NCBI GenBank assembly: GCA_963970005.1
Contig: CAXAMN010022673.1
Location: 286,554 to 350,553 of the forward strand
DNA length: 64,000 nucleotides
Origin: Durusdinium trenchii
Taxonomy: Eukaryota; Sar; Dinophyceae; Suessiales; Symbiodiniaceae
Direction of reading: 5' to 3'
The first letter of the stretch is position 1; each line of letters opens with the position of its first letter. The notes beneath the pieces are model-generated. The model saw only the letters and a program-made list of their open reading frames with translations. It searched no databases and was not told the origin of the DNA. Below are positions 39,645 to 51,041 of this stretch, piece by piece. Position numbers and translations under genes: made by a program.

Positions 39645-42371
39645 GTCTTGGCAAGTCTAGCAGGAAACAACACAGTACCCTTTATACAAAGGTCTAATTG
39701 CAAGGCAACATTATAACCCCCGCACAGGACACCAATAAGTTAATAAGTGAAAAAAAGGGACATGCGGCGTTCTGTCCTTCCACCGACAAACTACACAAAC
39801 ACAAAGGAATAACACCTGTCAAACAAAGAGTTGCTGTATCACAAAGGATAGGTGACGTAATTCGGCCCTGGATCCGGATCTTGTGGCTCCCACTCTTTTG
39901 TGTCATGGTTGAACTTGTGCGTAGGGTCCAGTCCCTCGAACTCGAACATGTCAAAATCCCCGAAAATGCCAAGACGGACGATCTGCGTGATTGCTGCGTA
40001 GAAAGGTGATGGTTCATCCCTCAGCTGCAAAACATAGTATGCATGTGTCGCACCTGCAACACATGATGCAGTCAAAACCATAAAGGCCATGGTGTCCTTC
40101 AGGGCGGAAAGGATTGGTAAAAGGCGCGGCCCCATCCACACTTCGCATCGTAAGGCGTAAAGGGCACGCAGCCACGCCATAGCGCACAACATGGCCCATG
40201 GAACTTTCTCTAACCGGTTGCCTACTGTGATGAATTGTGGCAAGATCGCCCACCATCCAGTCACAATGTAGACGAAGTCCACAAAGTTGTTGAATTCCCG
40301 AAGGTGAGCAAGGAGTTTCCACTCTCGAAGCTTTGTGACGTATTGAACAACTTCGTCCACGCACTTCTTTCCGTGCAGTATCGCGACAAGGACCAACGTT
40401 TCCTCCATTTCCGGTTTTATTACAACAACACGTTCAAAACTCAAGGCCTCTGGAATTGCCCGACCTACTGGACATAAACTATAGCAGGATGCTGCGGTTC
40501 TGAACATGGCTAATGTTTTTCTTACTGTTCAAAGCTGCAGCTCGAGGAAGAAAAGTAGGAACCAAGAAAGACTGGAGGTTGTCGACATATTGAGTAGATC
40601 GCTTCCAAAACCAATCACTTACAGTAAATTGTTCTCAACACACGATGGACATGCAAAGTGTTCTATAGAGAAAACTTGCTGACCAAATAGTGGGATTCTG
40701 TTGGCGGAGTCGCGCCGTGGCGGAGAATGAAGGATGCGTAGCAAAGCAGGCCCACTGTCAGAAAACAAGAAAGGATCTCGAGAATGGTGCTCAGGCGCAT
40801 TGGCTGCCAAGCCGCTGAAACTACTGCTGCCACTGCATCTGTTTCAAAGACATCATCATTGACTGTATCTTTCAAAGCTTGAAGCAATTTCCGGTTACAT
40901 GCCTCGTTTGCATAAATACCTGGCAAAAGCCAGCAATTCACCTGCACTAGTGGAGAACTAATCAGATTCTGCTCTTGCAAATCAACCCACTTTTGTGGGG
41001 CCACCAGCCAAGGTTCATTGTGAAAGTAATCTGCGGGCGCCATCACCACTCGTACATGTTCATGCAAGTGAGCCTGCTTTAGTTCGTGTGGCATCACCAG
41101 CATCCTCTTCATGCGCTCCTCAATGTTCTCCTCAATGTTCTTCAACCCCCCGAGTTCCACCCCCCCGAGTTCCAACACTTTGGCTTCGCTTTTCCAGGCG
41201 TCCAGGGCATCAACCGCATCTTGGCCTTCCATCTCAACAAATCGAATCAAATGTTTCAGCCCACCAGCACCAGTGTGCACCAAGCATGCGAACAAATGGG
41301 TGTGCGACTCTTCCATTGCCAGATCCAAAGGTGTTCGGTTTTTCTTGTCACGTGCGAAAGCATTCGCTTTCCACTCCAACAGCATAGTCACCAGCTCTGC
41401 TTGGCCCTGTTCGGATGCCACATGCAGTGGGGTTCCTCCCTCCCACGAGTCGGCCGCCGCCTCCAACCGGGCGCCGCTTTGCAGCAACTGCCGCGCCGCC
41501 GCCGCGGTGCCGTTGGCAACTGCCATATGCAGGGCGGTGAAACCGGTGCTTTCCCAGTCGCTCCCCCGGCAGTACTTGAAGAACTCGAGGGCTTCTTTGT
41601 CCTCGGCCTCCTCGGCAGCTGCCTTTGCTTTTTTAAGGATTTTCTGCTCAGTCTTGCGGTGCCAGGCGGTGCCCGCGGCCGTTTCGGGTGGGGCCTCACT
41701 GGAAGGAACCACTTCTCTGCATGCGAAAAAGACATTGAAGTGCATGGAAGTACGTGGAATTGACATGAATTTACACAAACAAAAAGCTGTATATTGTCAA
41801 CGTAGGATTAAGAACCCCCATTCTCTGAGGATTTAACTTCTGACACGCGAAAAAATATTGTAAAAGATTCGGAATGAAGCGAAGCTTGAGACTCCAAGGT
41901 GACACCCGCCACACAAAATGCTTCGATCGCCCTCGGAACCTTATATTCCATTGCCACATCCAAAGGTGTTCGGTCCTTTGAGTCACGTGCGAAAGCATTC
42001 GCTTTCCACTCCAACAGCATCTTCACCAGCTTTGCTTGGCCAAGACGGGATGCCACATGCAGTGGGGTTCCTCCCTCAAACCGATCGGCCGCCGCCTCCA
42101 ACCGGGCGCCGCTTTGCAGCAACTGCCGTGCCGCCGCCGCGGTGCCGTTGGCAACTGCCATATGCAGGGCGGTGTAATTCTTGCTTTTCCACTCGCTCCC
42201 GCAGTCCCTGAAGAACTCGAGCGCTTCTTTGTCCTCGGCCTCCTCGGCAGCTGCCTTTGCTTTGCTGTAGATCTGCTGCTCAGTCTTGAGGTCCCAGGCA
42301 CCCGGATCGTCTTTGGACTCGGTCGAGTCTTTGGGCTCTTCCTTGGTGTTTCCGCGGAGACAACAGTTCAG
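39076..42371 (-). CDS. Ankyrin-repeat TRP-like cation channel, C-terminal exons
   Basis: Four minus-strand exon blocks read as a membrane channel: ankyrin repeats (41910-42371 and 40690-41716), a first membrane segment (LEILSCFLTVGLLCYASFIL), then S2-S5 and pore (39867-40470), then S6 and a cytoplasmic tail ending at a TGA (39076-39644). The pore loop has the LGIFGDFDMF-type filter and S6 reads GVGITVLLMNLLIAVLGQNF, both typical of ankyrin/TRP-like channels of alveolates. It probably passes cations across the plasma or an internal membrane. Further exons lie upstream to at least 47.6 kb (ankyrin, acidic and proline-rich). Exact junctions between the blocks were not all phase-resolved. Ligand and selectivity cannot be told. 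Confidence 0.75.
39867..40470 (-). CDS. Channel exon: S2-S5 and pore loop
   Basis: Reads EALSFERVVVIKPEMEETLV, KLREWKLLAHLREFNNFVDF (into a membrane helix), an S4-like PWAMLCAMAWLRALYALRCE, an S5 ALKDTMAFMVLTASCVAGAT and the pore YAAITQIVRLGIFGDFDMFE. The acceptor is probably AATTCCAG before AGGCCT. The donor may be GC (GCCGAA) at 39866. Confidence 0.72.
40690..41716 (-). CDS. Channel exon: ankyrin repeats and first membrane segment
   Basis: Acceptor TTCGCATGCAG, then EVVPSSEAPPETAAG, a Lys/Glu-rich coiled segment (KAKAAAEEAEDKEALEFFKY) and two to three ankyrin repeats (FTALHMAVANGTAAAARQLL, GGTPLHVASEQGQAELVTML, NRTPLDLAMEESHTHLFACL). A linker and LSTILEILSCFLTVGLLCYA follow. Closely related to the exon at 41910-42371. 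Confidence 0.75.
41910..42371 (-). CDS. Channel exon: duplicated ankyrin repeats
   Basis: Acceptor ACTATCAG, then LNCCLRGNTKEEPKDSTESK, the same KAKAAAEEAEDKEALEFF segment and ankyrin repeats (YTALHMAVANGTAAAARQLL, GGTPLHVASRLGQAKLVKML, DRTPLDVAMEYKVPRAIEAF). It is nearly identical to the following exon over about 100 residues and diverges after TPLDVAMEY. The donor may be GC (GCGGGT). Confidence 0.7.
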
Positions 42372-42978
42372 CTGATAGTAGTTCTGTTGCTTTGCCTTGC
42401 AGTTATTGTTTCCTCACTTTTACCTATTGACTTACGCAGCCGAGGAGTGAAATACATACCCAGGACCAACCCAGAAGTCAACAACAAATGGCTTCAGCCT
42501 GGCCACTGAGGCAGCGATGCCAAAGGTTACTTTTCCACTAAATAAGTGTGCGCAAGTCGGGAACCACAGCAAAATATCGGTTGTCGTGTCCAGTCTTTAG
42601 TAATGCGGAACACATCGGAAAACTATTGACATGCTTCTGCCTAGCTATTCGCAAACACCGACGTTGACACGTTTCAGGCTGGCAAAAGAACAGGCATCTC
42701 TAAATTAAAACATATTAAAACCCTATGCGACCGACGTTGGAAACTCACGCCTAGCCACCGAGGCAGGCACGGCAGGCACGGCAGGCACGGGCACGACGCT
42801 GATCTGCTTGGCATGCTCGTCCAATTCGCCCAAGGGCTGTGGATCCTTAGCTGATCAAATTTTGTGTGGATCCAACTTGTGCACTATCCTTCCATGCCAT
42901 ATATTTTGCGACGGGTTTATTTCTCCACAACACCGACGCCAGTTTTACAGAGGGACCCAAGAAAGACGTTAACATCAC

Positions 42979-43065
42979 CGAACAAGCGTCTTCATCTGCG
43001 ACACCACCTGGCAAATCTGCAGGTGCAGGTGGCTCCACTTCCGGGACACCTGGGTCTGGTTGGTC
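42979..43065 (-). CDS. Candidate acidic/proline-rich exon, copy A
   Basis: 29 codons, DQPDPGVPEVEPPAPADLPG and GVADEDACS, acceptor CTCTAAG, donor GTGATG. Related to the DLPSKDEDHAS exon ending at 43572. Likely part of the long linker of the ankyrin channel gene. Confidence 0.45.
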
Positions 43066-43338
43066 CTTAGAGTCCAAGCATGTCCAAGCTCCAAAGCAGA
43101 ACCGAGCGAAACCGATTCGTCAGAACATGGTATACCCAAGGAGTTTTGACGGGTTTTGTTTTTATCCTTTACTGTGTCTCTGATCCTTTATACAATCACA
43201 TTGCTACCATTGCATTCATCAACATCCATCATCACACTTTTCAGTTCACACAAAGAAACATCAGTGAGTTTTTCTTCTATGCAGCGGATGATCAAAATCC
43301 AACCGAGAAGTCCTTTAGAATGGTTTCAGCCTGGTTAC

Positions 43339-43437
43339 CGAGGCAGGCTCGGGCTTTAGCGCAGGCGGCGGCGTCTGCGGTGGTGCCGGAGGTGCTGCTG
43401 GTGCTTGTGGTAGATCCTCAGCTTGGCAAATTTTGCC
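43339..43437 (-). CDS. Proline-rich exon, duplication unit 1
   Basis: 33 codons beginning GKICQAEDLPQAPAAPPAPP and ending EPAS, acceptor CATCCCAG, donor GTAACC. Phase is zero on both sides, so copies can be added without breaking the frame. Confidence 0.5.
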
Positions 43438-43571
43438 CTGGGATGGCGACTATCCTTTCAGGTGAAACAACCAGAAGCAGCATGCCAAAGGTCATCGCTT
43501 GCACAAACACAACTCCACAGAATTATGCAAAGTGCTACAAAGGGGCTCAAGAGAAAACACGTTAACATCAC

Positions 43572-43695
43572 AGGAAGCGTGATCTTCATCTTTGCTTGGC
43601 AAATCTGGACATGGTTCCTCCTCAGAAAGCACCCACAAGGTCTTGTCCCAACAAAAATCATTGGACGGTTCATTGTCGAAGATGCTAGGCGGCAA
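43572..43695 (-). CDS. Candidate acidic exon, duplication unit 1
   Basis: Contains SEEEPCPDLPSKDEDHAS before a donor GTGATG at 43571. The upstream boundary was not fixed. The unit 2 counterpart (TEEKPSPPDLPSKDEDDA) runs into a TAA, so that copy is decayed or spliced differently. Confidence 0.35.
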
Positions 43696-44845
43696 GCAGT
43701 CATTTCACAGCCCCGATTCCAAAATGGTCCAGCCATATAGTTCAAAACATCAAGCGGGTATTCCGGTATGCCTCTGAAATCATTCTGACGCCATGTCCAT
43801 CAGTGCACCAAACAAGGACATCGTTGACAAATGAACGCGGTGGCATGGACACCCTTCAGCATATATATATATATATAAATCTAATGTACTTTCCCGAAGA
43901 CATACGAAGACCTCTGGGTGCAATCCTGAACAAGTTCTGACAGGCATGTGCTAAGATGCTAGGTGTCCAATATGCACATACGGACTTTCCTGCCATGGCC
44001 GTGTGAAACCTGTTGTAATCATCTTCCACACACAAGGTGTTAATTCCAGTAGAGGTCGCTACATCGTCGAACATGGCACAAACATCCATTAAAAAATATT
44101 CGTTAGATTGTGTTGGATCGGCAATACCCAAGAGTGTCTTCTTGCAGTGCATGCTCTGCTCGCTACAGACATGGATGATTGAATGTAGACAACAGAACCA
44201 ACATGAGTAGACATAGAAGCGTTCGTCCAAGCTGATGTCAGAAGCAATCAACTGCCACGAACAGCTCAAACAAACTGTCTTTGGATCAACACACGTGGTG
44301 CCCAACAGGAACGCTTTATAAACGCACAAATTAGATAAATGCCCCGTAAGTTCCATCCGAGTTGTTGACAAAAAGATGCACTGGCTGCACAACCTCCATG
44401 TAGGGTCAAAGCCAAAGGCGTTTGGGGGGGACACCTAGGCCATCGCATGAGTATTAGGACAGTTCAATACTAATCTAAGCATGCTGGATCAAGTCGAGGC
44501 TCCGATCGCCCGTCACCCTCTCTTTGCGGTTCAGATTCAAGTCGTACGTCCTAAGATGGAAAGATCGGAACCGGCAGAACCAGTGCTCAACTCTCAGTTC
44601 TTCTACCCTGCTTAGATCGAAAATCCGTCCCTATTGGGTAAGTCTCTCGATCGCATGCACAAAAAGAACCTGCAAACTGTGTACGACACTTAGCTGCCCA
44701 TTTATTCAGCAACATCCGTCACACTTGTCGGTTCACACAAAGAAACATCAGTGGGACTTTCTCTAATGCAGCGGATGATCGAAATCAATACCCGTCATAG
44801 ACGAACCAGACGAGAAGTCCTTTAAAATGGTTTCAGCCTGGTCAC

Positions 44846-44941
44846 CGAGGCAGGCTCGGGCTGTAGCACAGGCGGCGGCGGCGGTGGTGCTGGTGGTGCT
44901 GCTGGTGCTTGTGGTAGATCCTCAGCTTGGCAAATTTTGCC
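44846..44941 (-). CDS. Proline-rich exon, duplication unit 2
   Basis: 32 codons, GKICQAEDLPQAPAAPPAPP followed by a longer Pro run and EPAS, acceptor CATCCCAG, donor GTGACC. One codon shorter than unit 1, with differences in the Pro run. Confidence 0.5.
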
Positions 44942-46029
44942 CTGGGATGGCAACTATCCTTCCATGTGAAACAACCAGAAGCAGCATGCCAAAGGTCATC
45001 GCTTGCACAAACAAGTATGCACAATTCTCTAAAATTACACCAAATTCTACAAAGGGACTCAAGAAAAGACACGTGTTAACGTCACGTTTTATAACATCAC
45101 GCTTTAAGCGTCATCTTCATCTTTGCTCGGCAGATCTGGTGGAGATGGTTTTTCCTCAGTGAAGCGAAAAGAAGGTCTTCTCCCAAAGAAGAAAACATTG
45201 TCGAAGATGCTAGGCGGCAAGCAGTACTGAGTCGTGTTTCAATATGTTGTTTCCTTTCCTGCCACGGACACCTAACCTTCCACACATAAGGAGTTAATTC
45301 CAAAGGACACTACATCACGTCGAGCGTGGCACAAAACACTAGTACACTTGACAAAGGCACAGCAGCACAAACACACAAACTCAATGCAATGCAAGTTCCA
45401 TTCGGTACCTGAGAACTTACGGGCTTCTAAGTTATGGTGTCATCCCACTTGTGTTTGCCGCAGGCTCTAACTGATCGTTTGGAGCTTTCAGAAAGAAGGT
45501 CAGAGGTGGAGGGTCCAAGGAAATCCATGGAAATGATTGAAATGGGTTTGGCGTCCTTAGGTTGACAAGAGGCACTGGCTGCACAAACTCCAAACATTTC
45601 AATAAATAGTCCCATGTAGGGTCAAGGCGTTTGGGGGGGACACCTAGGCCATCCCAACCCCCCGCATCGTCAATGAGCATTAGGAAAAGAATGGTCCATC
45701 CGTAGTTCAGAACTAGTAATCTGAGCTGGCTGGATGCATCAAGTCGAGGCTCTTGCGATCGCCCGTCACCCTCGCTTTGCAACTGTTCAGATTCAAGTCG
45801 TGGTGTGTCATCCTAAGATGGACAAAGCGGCACCGGCAGAACCGGCACTCTCTCACATGTCCCTCTATACCCTTCTTGGATGGGTAAGTCAACGAAACAT
45901 CCTTATAGGCATTTGGAACTACCCGTTTCGATTCTGGTTTTGGAACTACCTGCCATGTTGTCCATGAACACATACAGAAACAGAAACAGAAATCCATGAG
46001 CAAAAGCACATGAAAAGACAGAAAAACTC

Positions 46030-46257
46030 CAGGCTTCAGAAGCTGCTTCACCACCTTCACTACATCGCCATTGTCGCCATTGTCTGTCGATACAGCCGCT
46101 GCACGGTGCAGTGCTGTGGCGCCCTCATGGTCCACGGCGTTCACGGCCGCACGGGCGGCGAGGAGCCTCGTCACTACTGAGGAGTTCGCTCTTTCAGCGG
46201 CACGGTGCAGAGCGGTGGCACCGTCACTGGGACGAATCCAATGGGAGGAATCCATTC
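46030..46257 (-). CDS. Ankyrin-repeat exon
   Basis: 76 codons, acceptor ACCTCAG. It has two ankyrin repeats (GATALHRAAERANSSVVTRL, AVNAVDHEGATALHRAAAVS) and then DVVKVVKQLLKPG. The donor appears to be GA (GAGTTT). Probably an upstream exon of the channel gene. Confidence 0.6.
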
Positions 46258-47030
46258 CTGAGGTCGAGTGCATTGCAAAACGGTCCGGGCATATTTGTGG
46301 AGTATGAAGGGTGCTCTTCTTCAAAAAACACCACACATCGTACAGAAGGATGTAGCCCGTGTAATTATCCGCCTATACATAGAAACTATATATCACTGTG
46401 GGCTGCCCGTCTTGAAGGGCTTCGTCTTCAGTGCTATTCGCCAACCAACTGTCGATATCGTCTCCAAAAGCAGGAGTCACACGTATGATGCGTTTACGGA
46501 TGCGTTTTTTCGGCGTATGATTCTGGTCCTGTCATCGGTCATCTCCCCCTTTCCAAGTCTAGAAGGTCCGGAATGTCTGGAAATCACCTCAAAATAATCT
46601 GGATTTGGGAATGTCGTCTCAAAGTCCTGGGATCCCCAAGACTCATCTCGTGAATGGGATCGAATTGATCAGGTGGGGAAGGTGTAACTCTTTTCCCTCT
46701 TCGGAACAAACAACCTTAAGGCACTTAAGGGATCTTAAGGGGGTATCAATCAGGGTTTGATGGCAAACCCTTTGGGATCTTTATGTTTCTTTCTAGATCT
46801 TTAAATAAGCAACTTTTGGGACTGTGGGTGATTTTGGTTGATCAGGCCAGGTTGTTTGGCAAATGTCCTATCCGATTGGCAAACTCGTAAGAGCATGAGC
46901 CGACAATGAGCCAACATGAGAACAACTTGTTTGGACTTCAGTTAGAAAAGAAAGGACACAATTTAAGCGGCAACGGGATGCAATAACTATAGGACGGTGC
47001 ACAGCTGATGGGGTGGGGTTCGTGAAACAC

Positions 47031-47248
47031 CTTTAATGCCATGCATCTGAGCGCTTGGGAGTCGCGGGCGGATCGAGCCTCACCGTCCACTTGGATCTTG
47101 ACATCCTTCGGAGCTGCGCTGGGCGGATCTGGGGCTTCGGATCTTCCCAAGTCCTGGAAGGAGTCGACGATGCATCGACACCGTGGACGGTAGACCTGGT
47201 GATTTGGGGCGGCTTGGGGTGGATCCAGGCTTAGGAAAGTCGAGAAGT
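47031..47248 (-). CDS. Candidate exon upstream of the ankyrin channel
   Basis: Acceptor TTCATCCAAG, then FSTFLSLDPPQAAPNHQVYR, CIVDSFQDLGRSEAPDPPSA, DVKIQVDGEARSARDSQALR and CMALK, donor GTGTTT. 218 bp, protein-like. It may be the N-terminal part of the channel gene. Confidence 0.45.
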
Positions 47249-47501
47249 CTTGGATGAAGAAAAACACATTAGCAAGTCTTGGGCCAGGGAAAAAAGATAT
47301 ATAATTTGACTTATCTCTACCCCAACTCCTTTTGGTGTGTTTGAGTTATGGGTTCATCCTACGGCTGAGACACAATGAAGCCACATGTGAAAGTCGGGCG
47401 CCGTGTAAACGAGGGGCTACTTTGAAGGCTGCGCGATGGGCTTTGCACTTCACACCCACAGCCTCCGGGGTCTTGTTGGGGTTCTCTATTCCAACACAAA
47501 C

Positions 47502-47650
47502 TCATTTCTTCTTCCATCTTCCATATTCTTCCAAGAAGCCACTCTGGACCCCACATTGCTCCGGAAGGGCATGGGAATCATCTCCACACTGGGCGCATCC
47601 GCCGGCTCTGGCACATCCGATTCCATGGCTGCCCAGTCAGGCAGCCCAGG
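47502..47650 (-). CDS. Candidate exon upstream of the ankyrin channel
   Basis: Acceptor TCAACTACAG, then PGLPDWAAMESDVPEPADAP and VEMIPMPFRSNVGSRVASWK NMEDGRRN, with a possible donor GTTTGT. It includes an in-frame Met (AAMESDVPEP) that could be the start codon. Confidence 0.4.
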
Positions 47651-48295
47651 CTGTAGTTGAGTGAGTCTCAAAGAAAGGAGGTCTAAATTAACTTGAAGAT
47701 TTCATCCAGTCATGTGCTCTAAATCTGGGTCTGTGCTCACCGGGGTCTTGCCTCTTTCGTTGGTGTTCGTTCTGAACTTGTAGCATCCGAAACCAAGAGA
47801 TATGTTGATGTTTCACCATGGTTCGAGAGAAGTGAACGCGGTTTCATGATCATGTGTTCTCTGGTCTCTTAAACACCTTTTCCCTCAGAAATGACCACCC
47901 CCGTGGCTTCCTCGTAGATGCCTTTTTCAAACAGGTGTCCCACTGCAGGATATACTGAAATTAGAGGATATCAAATGAGTGATGCAATGCCATCATGATC
48001 CAATTCTTTGTATCTGGTAGAGCTCCTGAATTTAGAATCATTAAGAGACACTCCTGGAATCTGCCATATCAACAACTGTCATGTAGTTGAACTTAGTTGC
48101 CCGGGGAAGGCCTTTGAAAAAACAAATATTTGACCTACCTGAAACATGTAGCACGAAGATTTAACCAAATTGCCTCTCTACAGTGATTCCTCATTATCCT
48201 AGCCCTAGTAGTCCCTAATATATTCAGATGTCAGCTGTAGCTGTCAAAGCTCCTCCCATCCATTGCATGCCTGTGGTGGTGCTTGTGCATGTGGT

Positions 48296-48316
48296 GTGTG
48301 TGTGTGTGCGTGTGGA
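48296..48316 (+). repeat. (TG)n microsatellite
   Basis: GTGTGTGTGTGTGTGCGTGTG, one interruption. Confidence 0.75.
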
Positions 48317-48523
48317 GCATGATGGAGCTTCTGTACTGCGACCACGTCACTACCTCCACTGAGAAGAGCGGCGTCAAGAGCGGCGTAAGAGATCACACAT
48401 CATTATATAATCATCAAAAAAAGGCTTTTAAGTGATTACAATCATGGGAGAAACAATCATGAAAGGCTTTAAGTGATTACAATATATTAGAATTATTAAA
48501 GACAACACCTGTTATTACAATTA

Positions 48524-49002
48524 TTAAAGAAAAACCACCTGTTTTCGAAGAAAAGGGAGGATCACCGAAACCGTGACCGACTTTTCTTGACAAAAACTCC
48601 TTCGAGCTGCCAAGATTGGCAAAATGAGCTGCACACATTCGCCTTCATCGAGATTCCATGAATCCAAACTGTCTTCTGAAAAGAATCCGGGAGCCTGTTG
48701 CCCCACTGAACTGTGTTCTTTTTCTGGTTTCTTTTTGTTGAAGCTTAGAGGAGTGGCCAAACGCCACCAGTCGACAGGGGAATCCAAATGAAAAGACTTC
48801 ACCGGGGTGCTCGAAGTACACCGCGTTTCTTCTCCCATCCTGTTCATCTTGATGAACACATCACTCTGGTGAAGACGTGGCTGGGCATGGCCCTTTTGAA
48901 AAAAGCCGGTAGTGAGTTGGAGTGTAGAATCAAGAGAAAAGCCACCTTGCCTTCGAAGTGATCGAACTTGAGATTCCGATTTTCGATCACGGACCGAAGG
49001 TC
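48524..49002 (-). CDS. Hypothetical protein exon
   Basis: Acceptor CACTTCCAG, then PSVRDRKSESQVRSLRRQGG, DSTLQLTTGFFQKGHAQPRL, SDVFIKMNRMGEETRCTSST, SPVDWWRLATPLSFNKKKPE and LDSWNLDEGECVQLILPILA. The frame is open to 48524, but the true end is probably a donor between 48530 and 48580. Composition is clearly protein-like over 130 residues. No family was recognised. The next exon in gene order is likely outside or unresolved. Confidence 0.5.
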
Positions 49003-49126
49003 CTGGAAGTGAACAACACATCACCAAGCTCATCCTCCACTCAGATGAATTCCTCAAATTTCTGTTGGACATTACACGCTCAACTCCCATCTCTCCAACC
49101 CTCGCCACACCGACGCAGTGGCCTAC

Positions 49127-49200
49127 CTTAAGCTCCAGTCAGTCCCCATGCGCCTCGCAAAAGGGACGGAGGTTCCATTCGTTGGGCGTTCGGTTGTGGC
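49127..49200 (-). CDS. Candidate upstream exon of the hypothetical gene
   Basis: Reads ATTERPTNGTSVPFARRMGT DWSL to a donor (CTTAAG before GTAGGC); the intron to the exon at 49002 would be 124 bp. Codon phase between the two does not match with these exact sites, so one boundary is wrong or the link is false. Confidence 0.3.
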
Positions 49201-50871
49201 GACTCCCCGTGTTTTTTGGTCCTGCCTGATGTAAGATGTTTGATTGGTCCAAACTCAAGCTAACATATTAATTTCCATTAATTCCTGCTAGAGCAACCAA
49301 GTCATGTCTGACATGTTGTGATATAGATCATCAATCTGAAGACGTTGAAAGCTTCAGGAGCGCCAGTCTTACGGAAAAGCACAGTCTACGTGTGAAAGGT
49401 GCACACCAGTCCAGTGGTCCGGGATTGTTGATTAATGTATTAGTTGTATGTGGTTGTATGTGCGTGTGGGGTGATATAGATGCTGGAATGTATTGTGATG
49501 TATTGTGAATATAGGAATGGTGAAGCAAGCTGGCCTGGCTGGTGAAGATACTACAGATCTAATCAAACGGTCACCCTAAAACATATGTAGACATTGACAT
49601 ACTGATTTCATCTGATTTCCTGGACCATCTGTTAGCGGGCAGAAATTGCAGAATGACGTGCGAGTGCTCAAAGAAACTCAGTGCTCACAAACCTAACAAG
49701 GTCACTGAACACACACACACAATGAGGGCCCGAATTCATGGACCTGCTGCATTATCAGGGGATTGAAACATCGTCGAACACAGCACCAGCCGTTAGGTCA
49801 GGGGAAGATCAAACAACCTCGTCGAACACAGCGTTCTGCGTTCGCTCCATTTGTATGGTTGTCTTGTCCGGTGCTTCGGCCAAACATGTTGACTTGGAGA
49901 ACATGTTGAAACCCAGCACATCACAATCACACACCAAGCACAATCAATCACAATCAAATAATGCCCAATGCCTAGTGCTGTACTATGACTTCTGGAGGAG
50001 GTCCCAATCTTTGTTGGGTCTGAAGCCGAGATGATTGTTTAAAAAAACTGTCTTGCTTGGGTCTGAAACCGCTAGGACCCTGGTAGCTCAGCGTAGCAAC
50101 CTCTGCCTGCAGCAATTGCGGCACGTTTTGGCCCCGGCTTGCACGGGCAAGTCGTAGGCTTTCGTCAGGACAGCGACAGCGGAGGGGCGACTTCGTAGCA
50201 ACAAAACCATGCGAGGATCCAAAAAAGGAGGAAAGGTGTCACAGGTTCAGGAAGTTGAAAATTCGAGTTGAACTCAACAATTCAATCTTCCACATGGCAT
50301 TTTCAGGCACACCTCCTGCCGGACACCTCTCCCGCGTTGGTTCGGATCTTATGACAGTCGCGGGGTGCTCCACCAGCCGAACAAACAAATCACCAATTTC
50401 CCCCGACAGTCACTATCGCCCCGCTGGCGAAGACTGCCGGGGCCGGTGGCGGGCAGGGGGGGTGGTCACTGCACCCACGCAACACAGACTCGGCAAGCAA
50501 AAGCTTCAACATCACATTGTTGGTACAATGTGTGTGAATGAAAACTACCAAATTTGCCACAAAATGGTTGGCTGGGATTAACAAAACTAGCTTCTGTAGA
50601 ACCTGGTCTTGCCTGTCCGGGCAGCGGTCCAAAGGCACAGGAAAGCCTCCAGCGATCCCGATGCCGATCGTCCAGCTCCAGCGTCCACCGAATTCTCACG
50701 CGAGAGACTGCAAGCGCTGCAAGGGCAGCGGTACAAAACTTGTTTTCTGAGGAAATGTCTCACTTCATAACAGTCATGGTGGGCACGATGCATGGAATGA
50801 TGTCTACCGTCTATACCGTTTGCCTGTTTAACCACCATGTGAGGACAAGTCAGTGAATTCCTCCCCAGCGC

Positions 50872-51041
50872 CCAGTGATCTTGCAAATCATTGAACATCC
50901 ATACAAATCCACAGATGTTTGAGAATAGGTTGGATGACGAAGTCGGGCCTTCACTGTTGATCATCGTGAAGCCAAACACTTGAAGACGCTTCAAGGCATT
51001 GACCAACCCGTTCAGTGGACAACGAAACTCAAACTTGGCAG
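50872..51041 (-). CDS. Candidate exon, unknown gene
   Basis: Acceptor ATGTGTACAG, then AAKFEFRCPLNGLVNALKRL, QVFGFTMINSEGPTSSSNLF and CGFVWMFNDLQDHW, with a possible GC donor (GCGCTG). Protein-like, family unknown. Confidence 0.35.

Larger units (their letters stand above)
43218..45880. repeat. Tandem segmental duplication (two units) carrying exons
   Basis: Unit 1 (about 43218-44640) and unit 2 (about 44706-45880) align along their length. Landmarks are the proline-rich exon (43339-43437 and 44846-44941), TTGTCGAAGATGCTAGGCGG (43672 and 45196 regions), the CGTTTGGGGGGGACACCTAG block (44418 and 45628 regions) and AAGTCGAGGCTC (44483 and 45748 regions). Offsets shrink from 1,503 to about 1,216 bp along the alignment, so indels have accumulated. 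A weaker third copy of the exons lies at 42740-43110. Confidence 0.8.

Noticed and set aside
43856..44434. 192-codon Cys-rich minus-strand ORF in the duplicated region
   Set aside because: Its homologous position in the second unit is not open in the same frame, and the 3' end runs into an AT microsatellite; probably noncoding.
50079..50135. tRNA-like A box (TGGTAGCTCAGCGTAGC)
   Set aside because: No matching B box, no anticodon arm and no acceptor stem could be formed downstream.
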